Source: DATKEH01 sp035546355
GTDB lineage: Bacteria; Acidobacteriota; Thermoanaerobaculia; Multivoradales; JAIOJS01
Reading direction: 5' to 3'
Assembly: GCA_035546355.1 (NCBI GenBank)
Contig: DATKEH010000139.1
Span: 1 to 29,190, forward strand
DNA: 29,190 nt
Of this stretch, positions 6,885 to 14,613 are shown one piece after another. Positions within the stretch are counted from its first letter, which is position 1; each line of letters begins with the position of its first letter. The position numbers and the translations under genes are program-made. Below the pieces are notes generated by a model. It was not told where the DNA came from, made no database searches, and saw only the letters and a program-made list of their open reading frames with translations.

Positions 6885-7411
6885 CGAAGTCGCAGACGCG
6901 CACCGACGGAGAGCGGGGGCACGCCGCCGGCAAGCGGCGCCTGGGCCGCGAGATGGCGCTGCAGATGCTCTACCAGAGCGATCTCGGCGGCGCCAGCGCC
7001 CTGCAGGTGATGCGCGGCTTCAACCCCTCGGACCTGCTCGACGCCACGCGTGAGGACCCGGAGACCGACCGCCTCGGGGACGCGGCCGGGCGGCCGGCGG
7101 TGCTGCAGGAGGCGTTGGCCTACGCCCGTCGCCTGGTGCAGGGGACGCTCGATCACCAGGCGGAGGTGGATGGCCTGATCCGCGGCCAGGCGGAGAACTG
7201 GCGCCTGGAGCGCATGTCCGTCGTCGACCGCAACGTGCTGCGGCTGGCGGTCTACGAGCTGCTCTACGAGCCGGACGTGCCGCAGCTGGTGATCCTCGAC
7301 GAGGCGATCGAGCTGGCCAAGCGCTTCGGCTCCGAGCAGTCGGGCCGCTTCGTCAACGGCGTCCTCGACGGCCTGGTCAAGGGGCACCAGTTCCCGGGGG
7401 CGACCCCGTGA
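6881..7411 (+). CDS. nusB: Transcription antitermination factor NusB
   Basis: A GTG start overlapping the ribH stop (GTGA) gives 176 residues. After a basic leader (GKRRLGREMALQMLYQSD) the helical NusB fold follows, with WRLERMSVVDRNVLRLAVYELLY and the closing PQLVILDEAIELAKRFGSEQSGRFVNGVLD, which is the family signature. NusB with S10 binds boxA RNA in rRNA transcripts and supports antitermination. The insertion around residues 50-70 (PSDLLDATREDPETDRLGD) is typical of longer NusB proteins in non-enteric lineages. It overlaps the next gene by GTGA, so expression is coupled along the operon. Confidence 0.95.
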   Translation: MTKSQTRTDGERGHAAGKRRLGREMALQMLYQSDLGGASALQVMRGFNPSDLLDATREDPETDRLGDAAGRPAVLQEALAYARRLVQGTLDHQAEVDGLIRGQAENWRLERMSVVDRNVLRLAVYELLYEPDVPQLVILDEAIELAKRFGSEQSGRFVNGVLDGLVKGHQFPGATP

Positions 7412-8433
7412 GGCGTCTCCTGGCAGCGGGCGTCCTGCTCGGCGCCCTGGCGCCGGCGGCGGTGGACGGGGCGGGCATCGCCCTGTCCGGCACCGATCAC
7501 GCCAGTATCCAGCTGCCGGTCTCGGGGCTGGCGGAGAGCTACGGCAACCACGGCTACCACGCGGTGGTGAGCGGGGGCATCGCCGAGGTGGCGGTGTGGC
7601 TCGCGCCGCTGGAGAGCCGGGAGCGGTTCGCGCTGCCGCTCGAGGAGCGAACCTCGGATCCGCTGGGGCGCCTGGCCCGCTCCCTCGTCGCCGATACCAG
7701 CACCCGCTACGAGGCGGTCTCGCGAGTGCTGAGCTGGGTGGCGCGCAACGTCACCTACGAGCTCGATCGCGCCCAGCCGCAGGAGCCGGAGGCGGTGCTG
7801 GAGCGCCGCAGCGCCTACTGCACCGGCATCGCTCGACTGACGGTCGCGCTGCTCCAGACCCTGGGGATCGACGCCCGCGAGGTCGCCGGCTACGTCGCGG
7901 CGTCGCCGCTGCCGGGGGTGCCGGCCGGCTACCACCGCTGGGTGGAGGTGGACTACGGCCGGGGCGTCCGCGCCTTCAGCGATCCCCTGGCCTCTCACCA
8001 CTACGTGCCCGCCACCTACGTGCCGCTGTCGAGCGAGACGCTGCTGCCGCAGGCGGAGCTCGACTCGGGCCGGGTGCGGGAGCGGCGGGACCGGAGGGTC
8101 GCCGTCGACGTCTTTCCCGCCGCTCCCCCGGGGATCAGCGCCCGGCGCAACGACGAGCGACAGCTGGCGGCCTCGCTGCTGGTGGTGGTCGACGGCGGCG
8201 GCCCGGGCGTGGCCCGGCTCGAGGGCGCCGGTAGCCGCCGCACGCAAGCCCTGAGCGGCGGCGTGGGGGCGTTCGTCGGTCTCGAGCTGGGGACCTACAC
8301 CCTCGAGGTGCTCGTCGAGGACAAGCCGCCGCTCCACCGGCGCCTGGTGTTCCGCGATCGCGTGCGCGCCTCGGTTCACTTCCCCGCGGACGAGTGGCTG
8401 CCGGCACCTACGACCACCAGGGAGTCACGATGA
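7408..8433 (+). CDS. Exported transglutaminase-like protease-fold protein
   Basis: A GTG start overlapping nusB gives 341 residues with an N-terminal signal sequence (LLAAGVLLGALAPAAVDGA). The central region is a transglutaminase-like domain with a complete cysteine-histidine-aspartate triad: C138 in AYCTGIARL, H176 in GYHRWVEVDYG and D192 in FSDP. The preceding segment RYEAVSRVLSWVARNVTYEL is the usual start of the domain. A C-terminal beta-rich region (about 230-335) looks like an all-beta accessory domain. Such proteins act outside the cytoplasm, often as peptidases or in peptide modification. The substrate here is unknown. Its position between nusB and lptE, overlapping both, suggests a housekeeping envelope role. 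Confidence 0.85.
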   Translation: MRRLLAAGVLLGALAPAAVDGAGIALSGTDHASIQLPVSGLAESYGNHGYHAVVSGGIAEVAVWLAPLESRERFALPLEERTSDPLGRLARSLVADTSTRYEAVSRVLSWVARNVTYELDRAQPQEPEAVLERRSAYCTGIARLTVALLQTLGIDAREVAGYVAASPLPGVPAGYHRWVEVDYGRGVRAFSDPLASHHYVPATYVPLSSETLLPQAELDSGRVRERRDRRVAVDVFPAAPPGISARRNDERQLAASLLVVVDGGGPGVARLEGAGSRRTQALSGGVGAFVGLELGTYTLEVLVEDKPPLHRRLVFRDRVRASVHFPADEWLPAPTTTRESR

Positions 8434-8975
8434 AGCACCGGGTAGCGCGCCCCCACCCCTGGCTGCGGACGCTGATCCTGCCGGCGGTCCTCGCCCTGCC
8501 GCTGCTCGGCTGCGGATATGCGCTGGTGGGCCGGGCCAGCAGCATCCCGGCGGGCATCGAGCGGATCTACGTCGATCCGCTGGTCAACGCCACGCGGCGC
8601 AGCGAGGTCGAGCAGGTGCTCACCCGCGCCATCGCCGAGGAGCTCGTCACCCGCAAGCGGTTCGTGCTGGTCAATGCCGCCGAGGGGGCCGATGCCGTGC
8701 TGTCGGGGGAGGTGCTGCTGTTCGAGGCGACGCCGCTGTCGTTCGACGATCAGGGGCGGGCGACCGAGTACCAGATCACGATCCAAGCGCGCATGAGCTT
8801 CCGCGATCGGCAGGCGGACGAGGTGCTGTGGGCCAACGACCGGTACGTCTATACCGAGGCGTACCCCGTGGACCCCTCCGAAGAGACCTACTTCGACCGC
8901 GAGATCCTGGCGATCGAAGAGGCCGCCGGCCGCTTCGCGAGGACCATGGTGATCGATCTGCTGGAGGGCTTCTAA
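8430..8975 (+). CDS. lptE: LPS-assembly lipoprotein LptE
   Basis: The ATG overlaps the previous stop (ATGA), giving 181 residues. A lipoprotein signal ends at the lipobox LLGC (Cys28) and is followed immediately by GYALVGRASSIPAGIERIYV, the usual opening of LptE-family proteins. Segments such as RSEVEQVLTRAIAEELVTRKRF and ADAVLSGEVL also fit. LptE plugs the LptD barrel and helps insert lipopolysaccharide into the outer leaflet of the outer membrane. Together with the LptF-LptG protein at 19201-21582 this indicates an LPS-bearing organism. The gene ends 2 bp from the convergent rpsT stop, leaving no space for a separate terminator. Confidence 0.85.
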   Translation: MKHRVARPHPWLRTLILPAVLALPLLGCGYALVGRASSIPAGIERIYVDPLVNATRRSEVEQVLTRAIAEELVTRKRFVLVNAAEGADAVLSGEVLLFEATPLSFDDQGRATEYQITIQARMSFRDRQADEVLWANDRYVYTEAYPVDPSEETYFDREILAIEEAAGRFARTMVIDLLEGF

Positions 8976-8977
8976 CC

Positions 8978-9373
8978 CTACTCGCCCTCGACCTTTGCCT
9001 TGCCCTTGGCCGCCTTCTTGGCCGCCGCCTTCTTGGCCGCCGGTTTCTTCGCCGCCGCCTTCCTGGCCGCAGGCTTCTTGGCCTTGGGCGCCGGCCCTTC
9101 CGCGGCCGCTCCAGAGGCTCGAGCGACGGCCCGGGTCAGCCGCGACTTGGTCCGCGCCGCGGCGTTGGCGTGGATGACGCCCTTGTGAGCCGCCCTGTCG
9201 ATGATCTCGACGGTCCTCGGCAGCTGCTGCACGGCGATGTCGAGCTCGCCCTGGTCCAGGGCCGTGCGGACCTTCTTGATCTCGGTGCGCATCGTCGAGC
9301 GGGCGGCGCGATTGCGCTCGCGCCGCTTGGCGTTCTGGCGCATCCTCTTCTCTGCGGACTTGGTATTGGCCAT
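8978..9373 (-). CDS. rpsT: 30S ribosomal protein S20 with a histone-H1-like lysine/alanine tail
   Basis: The ATG at 9373 gives 131 residues starting MANTKSAEKRMRQNAKRRERN, the S20 N terminus. The three-helix core runs to about residue 88 and includes HKGVIHANAAARTKSRLTRAV. S20 binds 16S rRNA early in 30S assembly. Unlike typical S20 proteins of about 85-90 residues, this one continues with some 40 residues of proline-, alanine- and lysine-rich repeats (KAKKPAARKAAAKKPAAKK and similar) that resemble the C-terminal domain of histone H1 or bacterial H1-like proteins. Its promoter lies in the 3' end of cpoB, so it can be expressed apart from the Tol genes. A small hairpin CCCGA-CAGGT-TCGGG is present in its roughly 70-nt leader. 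Confidence 0.95.
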   Translation of the reverse strand: MANTKSAEKRMRQNAKRRERNRAARSTMRTEIKKVRTALDQGELDIAVQQLPRTVEIIDRAAHKGVIHANAAARTKSRLTRAVARASGAAAEGPAPKAKKPAARKAAAKKPAAKKAAAKKAAKGKAKVEGE

Positions 9374-9449
9374 GGTGCTTCCTGCGTCAGCCGTCGCGTA
9401 CGTTGAAGGGGGGGTCGTCCCGAACCTGTCGGGCGCGGAGAGACGGGGG

Positions 9450-9478
9450 ATTCTAGCCGCCGGGCTCCTGGGCGTCAA
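9450..9478 (-). promoter_or_regulatory. Sigma70-type promoter of rpsT, embedded in the end of cpoB
   Basis: On the minus strand TTGACG (9473-9478), a 17-bp spacer and TAGAAT (9450-9455) form a near-consensus promoter. The TAG of the -10 box is the stop codon of cpoB. The expected start near 9443 gives rpsT a leader of about 70 nt. Confidence 0.75.
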
Positions 9479-10286
9479 TGCCGAGGCTGGCGAGCTGCTG
9501 CCGCGCGAGGTTGGCCTCGTCGGTGCGCGGGTAGCGCCGGATCACGTGCTGCAGCTGGACCACCCCCTTCGCCTGCTCGCCGACCTCGAGATAGGCATAG
9601 CCTTTGCGCAGCAGCGCGCTGGCGACCTTGTCGCTGTTCGGATACCGTTCGAGGACCTGGTCGAACTCGCGAATCGCGTCCTGGAACCGGCGCTGCCGGT
9701 AGTAGGACTCGCCGATCCAGTACGAGGCGTTGTCGGCCAGATCGGTGGTCGGGAAGCTCTCCAGGTACTGCCGGAAGCCGAGGATGGCGAGGTCGTAGTT
9801 GCCTCGCAGGTAGTCGTTGTAGGCGGTCTGGTAGAGGGTCTCCGGATCGACCGCGGATCCCGGGGGTGGGGTAGCCGGCCGCCCCACGCCACTCAGCTCG
9901 GGAGCGGCGCGGAAGGACTTGAGCTCCTGATTGGTGGCGGCGATCTGCTGCGACAGCTGGGCCAGGCGATAGTTGGTGTCCTCCAGCTTCGCCTCCAGTT
10001 GCTCGATCAGCGAGGCCAGCGACTGTAGCTCGACCTGGATGTCGGCCTGCGCCTTGAGCAGCGCCTGACTGCGCTCGGCTCCCGACTGCTGGATCTGCGC
10101 CACCTCGTCCTTGCTCGAGGCCTGCTTCTGCAGCTGCAGGAGCTGGCGCTGGATGTCGGAGAGCTGCGACTCCATGCTGTCGAGCTGCCCGGTCGCGCAA
10201 CCGCCGAGAAGCAGCAGCGCCGGCCCCAGCAACAGGGGCCCGGCGCCGCGAAGGATGTTGGAGATCGCGCGTCCCTCAGCCGACAT
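9453..10286 (-). CDS. cpoB: Tol-Pal system protein CpoB/YbgF, lipoprotein form
   Basis: This 277-residue protein starts at ATG 10286, inside the end of pal (11-bp overlap). The signal ends in the lipobox LGGC (Cys30), so it is predicted to be a lipoprotein, unlike the soluble periplasmic E. coli CpoB. Next comes a long coiled coil (about 35-120, MESQLSDIQRQLLQLQKQAS and beyond), then a proline-rich linker, then tetratricopeptide repeats: LYQTAYNDYLRGNYDLAILGF, ASYWIGESYYRQRRFQDAI and ALLRKGYAYLEVGEQAKG. This order is standard for YbgF. It coordinates outer-membrane constriction with septal peptidoglycan synthesis through Tol-Pal. No ribosome-binding site is obvious, so translation is probably coupled to pal. 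Confidence 0.92.
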   Translation of the reverse strand: MSAEGRAISNILRGAGPLLLGPALLLLGGCATGQLDSMESQLSDIQRQLLQLQKQASSKDEVAQIQQSGAERSQALLKAQADIQVELQSLASLIEQLEAKLEDTNYRLAQLSQQIAATNQELKSFRAAPELSGVGRPATPPPGSAVDPETLYQTAYNDYLRGNYDLAILGFRQYLESFPTTDLADNASYWIGESYYRQRRFQDAIREFDQVLERYPNSDKVASALLRKGYAYLEVGEQAKGVVQLQHVIRRYPRTDEANLARQQLASLGIDAQEPGG

Positions 10287-10854
10287 CGGCGCGGCCGGTG
10301 ATCGCGAAGTGGGCGCGCCGATTCTGGGCCCAGCAGGACTCGTTGCTCTGGCCGCAGAACGGGCGCTCCTCGCCGTAGCTGACGGTGCGTACGCGCTGCG
10401 ACGAGACGCCCAGGGAGACCAGGTAGTCCTTGGCCGCGCTGGCGCGCCGGTCGCCCAGCGCCAGGTTGTACTCGTTGGTACCGCGCTCGTCGGCGTGCCC
10501 CTCGATAGTGACGATGAACTCCGGATGCTCGGTGAGGAAGCGGGCGTTCTGGGCCAGACGGTCGCGCGCCTCCGCCTCGAGCTCGTAGCGGTCGAGGGCG
10601 AAGAAGACGTCGCCGAGCAGCCCGGCGCGGCGGGCGTGCTCGGTAGCCTCCTGGAGGTCCCCGGAGAGCGGATCCGGTGTCCGGTCGCCACCGATGGTCG
10701 GCTCCGGCCCCGACGTCACCTCCTGGGGAGACGGCTCGACGGTGGTCGGCCGGATGGAGAGATCGTCCGAGGTCTTCGGCTGCTTCTTCTTGCAGCCGAC
10801 GGCGACGGTGAGTAGCAGGACGGCGAGCATGGCGACAAGACCCTTCCGCGTCAT
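10276..10854 (-). CDS. pal: Peptidoglycan-associated lipoprotein Pal
   Basis: The ATG at 10854 follows a GAGGAGAA site and gives 192 residues. The signal ends at VAVGC (Cys21), followed by KKK, a linker, and an OmpA-like peptidoglycan-binding domain from about residue 84. That domain includes VTIEGHADERGTNEYNLALGDRRA and VSYGEERPF, where the aspartate and arginine of the diaminopimelate-binding motif are kept. An extra pair of cysteines (FCGQSNESCW) near the C terminus is common in Pal proteins. Pal links the outer membrane to peptidoglycan and binds TolB. A good promoter at 10917-10945 lets pal-cpoB be transcribed separately from tolB. Confidence 0.95.
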   Translation of the reverse strand: MTRKGLVAMLAVLLLTVAVGCKKKQPKTSDDLSIRPTTVEPSPQEVTSGPEPTIGGDRTPDPLSGDLQEATEHARRAGLLGDVFFALDRYELEAEARDRLAQNARFLTEHPEFIVTIEGHADERGTNEYNLALGDRRASAAKDYLVSLGVSSQRVRTVSYGEERPFCGQSNESCWAQNRRAHFAITGRADVG

Positions 10855-10916
10855 TTCGGATTCTCCTCGTACGGCATGGAATGGCTGGTCGCGACGTGGT
10901 GTCGCTACCGCTCTAC

Positions 10917-10945
10917 ACTCTAACCGCAACCCTCTTTGGATTCAA
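10917..10945 (-). promoter_or_regulatory. Promoter upstream of pal
   Basis: On the minus strand TTGAAT (10940-10945), a 17-bp spacer and TAGAGT (10917-10922) lie in the 121-bp gap between tolB and pal. The leader would be about 55 nt and contains the GAGGAGAA ribosome-binding site. Confidence 0.65.
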
Positions 10946-10975
10946 GCGCTTTGCGCGCCTTCGCCGACGCCTCCG

Positions 10976-12340
10976 TCAGAGATCCCCCGAGGGGTAGGCC
11001 GACCAGTCGGGCGAGAAGTTGTTGCCGTCGGCCGTCAGCAGGCGATCGTCTCGCCCGTCCGCCGTCATCACGCGGATCTGCGTGCGCCCGCCGACGGTGG
11101 CGGCATAGGCGATCCAACGGCCGTCCGGCGAGAAGACCGGCGACTCGTGGCTGCCTGCTCCGCGACTCAGTACGCGGGTCTCGAGCAGCGCCAGGTCGGT
11201 GACGACGATGCGAAACTCCCGCCCCCGGCGGCTGGCGTAGGTGAGGCGGCTGCCGTCGGGGCTCCAGGCGGCGCCATCGTTGTAGTCCCCCTCGAAGCTG
11301 ATGCGCCGCAGGTTGGTCCCCTCGACGTCCATCGAGTAGATGTGCGGGTTGCCCGCGCGGCTCGAGGTGAAGGCGATCTGCCGGCCGTCGGGGCTCCAGG
11401 CCGGGTTGGTGTCGATCCCCGGCGAATGGGTGAGCCGCCGCAACCCGCTGCCGTCGCGGTTGGCGACGAAGATCTCGGCGTTGCCCTCCACCGAGCGGGA
11501 GAACACGATGCGCCGCCCGTCCGGCGAGAAGCTGGGCGAGCCGTTGTACGATCCGTCGGTGACGATCGGGCGCTTCAGCCCGGAGGCGAGGTCGACGTAG
11601 TAGACCCCGGGCGCGCCGTCGAAGAACGAGACGTAGGCGATGGCGTCGCCCGCCGGGCTCCAATCCGGGGCCATGGAGATCGACTTGTGGCCGGTGATCG
11701 GGCGCGGGTTGCGCCCGTCGTAGTCCATCAGCCACACCTCCTTGTGACCGCTGCGGTCGGAGGTGAAGGCGATGGAGGTCAGCGCGATGCCGCGGCGGCC
11801 GGTGAAGTAGAGGATGATCTCGTCGGCGAAGGAGTGGGCCATGCGGCGGGCCAGCTCGAACCCTCCCCGGTAGCGCTTGCCGAGGATCGACTGGCCGCTC
11901 GACAGGTCGTAGAGCCGGCCCTCGAGCACCAGGCGCCCCGCCTCCTCCAACACGTCGCCGAGCAGCACCACCTCGTTGCCCAGCGAGCGGTAGAGCTCGA
12001 AGTCGCGGGTGAGGTCGCCGGTCGCCTGGGCCACAGCCAGCTCCGCCGGCCCCTGGATGACGAAGATGCCGGAGCGCTCGAGGTCTTCGCGCAGCGCCCG
12101 GTCGAGGTCTGCGACGGCCTCGCGGGCGCCGGCGCCGAGGGGTGTCTTGGCGGTGAGCGCCGGAAACGCCAGCCGCAGCTGCGCCGCCTGACCCTTCTCC
12201 ACGATCAGGGTGACGTCGCGCTGGCTCGGCGCCTCGCCGGTGGGCGGTGGTTCCGCCGCTGGAGCCTGGGCGGCGGCGGTGGCCAGCGAGGTCGAGGCGA
12301 GAGCTGTTGCCAGGGCGTGGGCGAGAGAGCGTCGCGTCAT
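10976..12340 (-). CDS. tolB: Tol-Pal system beta-propeller protein TolB
   Basis: The 454-residue protein begins with a cleavable signal sequence (about residues 1-29) and is periplasmic. The N-terminal domain (about 40-170) has the two-layer fold of TolB and includes LREDLERSGIFVIQG. It is followed by the six-bladed propeller, visible as repeated blade motifs: PDWSPAGDAIAYVS, PSFSPDGRRIVFS, PAWSPDGRQIAFTSS, AAWSPDGSRLTYAS, PVFSPDGRWIAYAA and SPDWS. TolB binds Pal and the TolA-like energy transducer. No good ribosome-binding site precedes the ATG. A GCGA-tetraloop hairpin sits in the 33-bp gap after the upstream gene and may affect coupling. Confidence 0.95.
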   Translation of the reverse strand: MTRRSLAHALATALASTSLATAAAQAPAAEPPPTGEAPSQRDVTLIVEKGQAAQLRLAFPALTAKTPLGAGAREAVADLDRALREDLERSGIFVIQGPAELAVAQATGDLTRDFELYRSLGNEVVLLGDVLEEAGRLVLEGRLYDLSSGQSILGKRYRGGFELARRMAHSFADEIILYFTGRRGIALTSIAFTSDRSGHKEVWLMDYDGRNPRPITGHKSISMAPDWSPAGDAIAYVSFFDGAPGVYYVDLASGLKRPIVTDGSYNGSPSFSPDGRRIVFSRSVEGNAEIFVANRDGSGLRRLTHSPGIDTNPAWSPDGRQIAFTSSRAGNPHIYSMDVEGTNLRRISFEGDYNDGAAWSPDGSRLTYASRRGREFRIVVTDLALLETRVLSRGAGSHESPVFSPDGRWIAYAATVGGRTQIRVMTADGRDDRLLTADGNNFSPDWSAYPSGDL

Positions 12341-12359
12341 GTGGTGGTACGGGGTCCCC

Positions 12360-12373
12360 GCCCCTCGCGGGGC
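12360..12373 (-). promoter_or_regulatory. Intercistronic hairpin between the tolA-like gene and tolB
   Basis: On the minus strand GCCCC-GCGA-GGGGC forms a perfect 5-bp stem capped by a GNRA-type tetraloop, directly after the stop of the upstream gene. There is no T-run, so it is more likely an RNA stability or processing element than a terminator. Confidence 0.45.
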
Positions 12374-13153
12374 TCAACGGAAGATCAGGTTCACCCCCAG
12401 CCTCCCCTCCTTGTAGCTGCGGGGGAGCGGGGGCAGCGGCGCGGCGGACTGGACGGCGCGCAGCGCCGCCAGGTCGAAGGAATTGTAGCCGGACGACTGG
12501 ACGATCCGCAGCTCCTCCACGCGGCCGTCTTCGAGGATGCGGAAGTGCACCACCGCCTCGACGCCGCTGCCCAGCGGCGGCCGCACCCAGCTGCCGCGGA
12601 TCAGCGCCAGCATGCGGTCGAGGTAGTAGCCGTAGGTGAAGTCGGGGTTGTCGATCCCGGCCACCGCCGTCGACTGGGTCAGCGGCGAGGTCGGGTCGCC
12701 GGTGGGGGAGCCGGGGCGCCCCGGCAGAGCGGGCTGAGGAGGCGCCGCCGGGGCGGCCTCCGTCGGCTGTTCGACCACCGGCTCCGGCACCGGCCCGGGC
12801 GGCGGCGGTTCCTCTCTCGGTGCCGGCTCGGGTGGCGGCTTGCGCTCGGCAGAGGGAAGCGCCGGCGCCGGGGGCGGCGCGGGCGCGGGCGGCTGCGGGA
12901 CCGGCTCGGGAGCCGGCTTCGGTGGCGCCGGCCGTGGCGCCGGCTGCTCGACGCCGAGCGCCGGCGGCGGCACCAGCGTCACCGGTACGTAGTCGATCGG
13001 CCGCGGCGGCTCGGCGAAGAGGCGCGGCGCCACGAACAGGGCGATCACCAGCAGCAGGCCGTGCAGCGCGGTGGATACCACCAGACCCACCAGGGGGCGC
13101 CCACCGTCGCGCTGCCGCCGCACCTCGAGCAGCCGGTCGAGCGGGTCGTTCAC
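12374..13153 (-). CDS. TonB/TolA-like energy transducer of the Tol-Pal system
   Basis: A GTG start overlapping the tolR stop (GTGA) gives 259 residues. There is one N-terminal membrane segment (VGLVVSTALHGLLLVIALFV, about 22-41), then a long proline-rich periplasmic region (about 50-150) rich in PAP, PEP and PPP, then a compact C-terminal domain with VEAVVHFRILEDGRVEELRIVQSSGYNSFDLAALRAV, a TonB-type domain. Located between tolR and tolB, it should do the job of TolA, carrying proton-motive energy from TolQR to TolB-Pal. It lacks the long alanine-rich helix of enterobacterial TolA and instead resembles TonB, as in many non-proteobacterial Tol clusters. I leave the symbol blank because either name could be defended. 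Confidence 0.85.
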   Translation of the reverse strand: MNDPLDRLLEVRRQRDGGRPLVGLVVSTALHGLLLVIALFVAPRLFAEPPRPIDYVPVTLVPPPALGVEQPAPRPAPPKPAPEPVPQPPAPAPPPAPALPSAERKPPPEPAPREEPPPPGPVPEPVVEQPTEAAPAAPPQPALPGRPGSPTGDPTSPLTQSTAVAGIDNPDFTYGYYLDRMLALIRGSWVRPPLGSGVEAVVHFRILEDGRVEELRIVQSSGYNSFDLAALRAVQSAAPLPPLPRSYKEGRLGVNLIFR

Positions 13154-13605
13154 GATCCCCGCCGCGAGCCGGCGCCCCCGGCCTCGCGGTCCTGCTCGGT
13201 GATCATTCCGATGTTGACGATGCCCCCGCGGCGCAGCAGGTCGAGCACCTCGATCACCGTGCCGTAGGCGACGTCGCGGTCGCCCTTCAGGAATACCGTC
13301 TGCTCGGCTCGCGCCTCCAGCACGGGCAGCAGCCGCTCGACCAGCTGGCTGGGATGGATCGGCGTGTCCTGCAGGTACACCAGGCCGTCGCGGTTGATCG
13401 ACAGCACCAGCGGATCGTCGATGCGCGTCGGCAGGTTCTCGGCGGCGGCCCTGGGAAGGGCGACCTCGATCCCCTGATGGAGCATGGGGGCGGTGATCAT
13501 GAAGATCACCAGCAGCACGAGCATGACGTCGACCAGGGGGGTGACGTTGATCTCGGAGAGGATCGGCTCGTCCGGGTCGCTACCGCCGCCGACGTGTAAT
13601 GCCAT
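13150..13605 (-). CDS. tolR: TolR/ExbD-family proton-channel subunit
   Basis: The 151-residue protein has a short cytoplasmic N terminus, a single membrane helix (about 22-42) starting INVTPLVDVMLVLLVIFMI, and a periplasmic domain. The helix carries the aspartate (in LVDVML) that is essential for proton flow in ExbD/TolR/MotB proteins. The periplasmic part shows VLSINRDGLVYLQDTPI and the closing VIEVLDLLRRGGIVNIGMIT. It works with TolQ in the inner membrane to power the Tol-Pal system. The stop overlaps the start of the TonB/TolA-like gene. Sequence alone would allow ExbD, but the gene order supports TolR. Confidence 0.92.
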   Translation of the reverse strand: MALHVGGGSDPDEPILSEINVTPLVDVMLVLLVIFMITAPMLHQGIEVALPRAAAENLPTRIDDPLVLSINRDGLVYLQDTPIHPSQLVERLLPVLEARAEQTVFLKGDRDVAYGTVIEVLDLLRRGGIVNIGMITEQDREAGGAGSRRGS

Positions 13606-13641
13606 GGTTGCCTGAGCAGTCGTGGTGCTGCGAGCGCGTTC

Positions 13642-14376
13642 CTAGGTGAAATTCCTCTCCGCCAGGTTCAGGAACTCCAGGATGAAATCCTCCATCTCGG
13701 TGCGCAGAGCCCGCAGCCTGGCGCCGAAGTAGTTGTACCCCACCAGCGCCGGGATGGCGGCGGCGAGCCCGGCGGCGGTGTTGATCAGCGCCTCGGCGAT
13801 GCCCGGCGCCACCGCCACGATGGAGGTCGAGCCGGTGGTGCCGATGTCGTTGAAGGCGATCATGATCCCCCACACGGTGCCGAACAGGCCGATGAACGGG
13901 GAGGCGGCGGCGGTGGTGGCGAGGAATGCGGTGCCCTTGGCCAGCAGCTGGATCTCCACCGCCAGCGCCCGTCGCAGGCTGCGCTCGACGCCGATCAGGG
14001 ACTTGAGGCGGTAGCGGCCACTGGTCGTGCCCTCCTCCTCGCGCCGCGCCTTGACCTGCGCGTCCACCTCCACGTATCCGGCCTGGAACAAGCCCACCAG
14101 CGGGGAGGCGAAGTGGCGGCCGGTGGCGGCGTTGACCTCGCTGAACTTGCGGCTCTTGCGGAAGATCTCCAGGAAGCGGCGGGTGTGGCGGCCGGCCTTG
14201 GCGAGCTGGAACCACTTGCCCAGCATGATCGACCACGAGATCACCGAGAACAGCACCAGCAGCAGGAAGACGCCCTTGCCCATGGCGCCGCTGCCGAGGA
14301 AGAGATCGAAGATCCCTTCCCGCTCCGCTCCCGGGAGCTGAGCCAGGACCGCGCTCGAGGCCCGCATCCAAACCAT
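13642..14376 (-). CDS. tolQ: TolQ/ExbB-family proton-channel subunit
   Basis: The ATG at 14376 follows a strong GGAGGGAAAC site and gives 244 residues. Three membrane segments are visible: GVFLLLVLFSVISWSIMLGK near the N terminus, then after a long cytoplasmic loop ASPFIGLFGTVWGIMIAFNDI and PGIAEALINTAAGLAAAIPALV. The last two carry the conserved MotA/TolQ/ExbB motifs. TolQ forms the pentamer around the TolR dimer and uses the proton gradient. It is the first gene of the minus-strand Tol cluster, 36 bp before tolR. A possible weak promoter lies at 14404-14433. Confidence 0.94.
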   Translation of the reverse strand: MVWMRASSAVLAQLPGAEREGIFDLFLGSGAMGKGVFLLLVLFSVISWSIMLGKWFQLAKAGRHTRRFLEIFRKSRKFSEVNAATGRHFASPLVGLFQAGYVEVDAQVKARREEEGTTSGRYRLKSLIGVERSLRRALAVEIQLLAKGTAFLATTAAASPFIGLFGTVWGIMIAFNDIGTTGSTSIVAVAPGIAEALINTAAGLAAAIPALVGYNYFGARLRALRTEMEDFILEFLNLAERNFT

Positions 14377-14403
14377 GTTTCCCTCCTGCCCTTCCGGGCG
14401 CAG

Positions 14404-14433
14404 ACGGTAGCACGGCGACAATCGCCGATCCAA
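14404..14433 (-). promoter_or_regulatory. Possible tolQ promoter
   Basis: On the minus strand TTGGAT (14428-14433), an 18-bp spacer and TACCGT (14404-14409) lie 28 bp upstream of the tolQ start. The match is moderate, four and three of six positions, so this is tentative. Confidence 0.35.
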
Positions 14434-14613
14434 GCGGCCGCGGCGCGGCGCACCAGGCCGCCGCGATGCCCGCGCCGTGATACTCTCCGTCCCCGGTCGC
14501 CCCGCCGGGTAATCGGCCGGCGTCCCGGCCGCCAGGGGCGCCGTTCCCCACAGCACGAGGAGACCGCGTCACCGCCGGCAGAGGCGGGTGCGCTCCCATC
14601 GCAGGAGGACGCC

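Noticed and set aside
10694..13267. Very long open frame (over 850 codons) antisense to pal, tolB and the TonB-like gene
   Set aside because: It is a product of high GC content and third-position bias. The translation is low in complexity, has no family motif, and the opposite strand carries unmistakable tol genes.
14478..14486. Extended -10 (TGATACTCT) as the etfBA promoter
   Set aside because: It lacks any -35 and would leave a leader of over 120 nt. Kept out of the feature list for lack of support.
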